From Oxalobacteraceae bacterium (GTDB taxonomy: Bacteria > Pseudomonadota > Gammaproteobacteria > Burkholderiales > Burkholderiaceae_D): a DNA stretch of 5,659 bases. Shown here piece by piece: positions 5,336 through 5,659 of the stretch. Location: NCBI GenBank assembly GCA_947446335.1, contig CANFGA010000236.1, positions 1-5,659 of the forward strand, written 5' to 3'. Numbering within the stretch: position 1 is the stretch's first letter; each line of letters begins with the position of its first letter. The notes beneath the pieces were generated by a model that worked only from the letters and a program-made list of their open reading frames with translations, made no database searches and was not told the DNA's origin. The position numbers and the translations under genes were made by a program.

Positions 5336-5659
5336 TCAGGAAGTCGAGGTCAGCGTCGAAATCGCGGCCGGGACCGGGGTCGCTGCGGCGCGCGCCAGCA
5401 TCTGGCGAAAGGCGGTAAAGACCTTTTGCATCGCCGGCTTCTTGTACGGGAACATCGCCGCATCATCCATCGCATGCACCACCATTGCGTTGTCGACTTC
5501 GAAGATCAATAGATCACCGGCTAGCGTTTCGGCGCAATCGATGCCCACATACGGCAATCCCATCCGCGTGTCGATCGCTTGCAGCGCTCGCGCATGGCGC
5601 AGCGCGAACTGCTGGTCGAAGTGCGCCATGCAAGCGGCTTCCTCGGCGCGTTTGTCCGC
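5336..5659 (-). CDS. ATP-grasp-like protein, C-terminal end
   Basis: Only the last 107 residues are visible; the frame is open to the window edge and stops at TGA 5338-5336. The segment GLPYVGIDCAETLAGDLLIF followed by EVDNAMVVHAM resembles the end of an ATP-grasp domain, where the two Mg-ATP-binding acidic strands lie. Asp41, Glu54 and Asp56 of the visible part have the same 13- and 2-residue spacing as Asp257, Glu270 and Asn272 of E. coli D-Ala ligase, with Asp in place of the usual Asn. Members of this superfamily join a carboxylate to an amine or thiol using ATP. After a helix (AMQKVFTAFRQML) the protein ends in an Ala/Pro/Ser/Thr-rich tail (residues 89-107) that looks like a linker. The Met at 5629 is not taken as the start because similarity and open frame continue upstream. 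The superfamily is inferred from this short piece; the substrate is unknown. Confidence 0.7.
   Translation of the reverse strand, partial: ADKRAEEAACMAHFDQQFALRHARALQAIDTRMGLPYVGIDCAETLAGDLLIFEVDNAMVVHAMDDAAMFPYKKPAMQKVFTAFRQMLARAAATPVPAAISTLTSTS

Noticed and set aside
4529..5512. Plus-strand open frame (327 codons) antisense to the PLP enzyme and ATP-grasp genes
   Set aside because: It has the same low-information Arg/Gln/His-rich composition as other shadow frames, and the opposite strand carries recognisable PLP motifs.

Overview
The window looks like chromosomal DNA from a GC-rich beta-proteobacterium, most likely Burkholderiales and possibly Oxalobacteraceae. This rests on base composition, the style of the encoded proteins and the presence of an S46 peptidase next to tyrosine catabolism genes. 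The placement is inference from recognition, not from a database search. Coding density is high: no gene-free stretch exceeds about 170 bases, and there are no RNA genes, mobile elements or CRISPR arrays.

Layout. On the plus strand, bases 1-647 hold the 3' end of an S46-family serine dipeptidyl-peptidase gene. A strong symmetrical hairpin at 663-703 separates it from everything else, which is read on the minus strand. In transcription order (right to left) these are: the C-terminal end of an ATP-grasp-like protein (5659-5336), a fold-type I PLP-dependent enzyme (5332-3839), a 170-base intergenic region, then hpd (4-hydroxyphenylpyruvate dioxygenase, 3668-2562), a small VOC/glyoxalase-fold metalloenzyme (2565-2026) and fahA (fumarylacetoacetase, 2029-737), ending at the shared terminator.

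How the genes work together. hpd, the VOC gene and fahA are joined by two ATGA stop/start overlaps and are almost certainly one translationally coupled operon. Hpd makes homogentisate from 4-hydroxyphenylpyruvate. FahA performs the last step of the same tyrosine/phenylalanine route, giving fumarate and acetoacetate. The two intervening enzymes, homogentisate 1,2-dioxygenase and maleylacetoacetate isomerase, are not in this window, and the VOC protein of unknown substrate occupies the position between the first and last step.

The upstream pair (ATP-grasp-like plus PLP enzyme) is the least understood part. The two open frames are in the same reading frame, separated by one TGA and one sense codon. 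The second starts at a GTG with no visible Shine-Dalgarno, so they may be coupled by reinitiation or be a split fusion. Their product is unknown; an amino-acid-derived metabolite or peptide-like ligation is a reasonable guess only.
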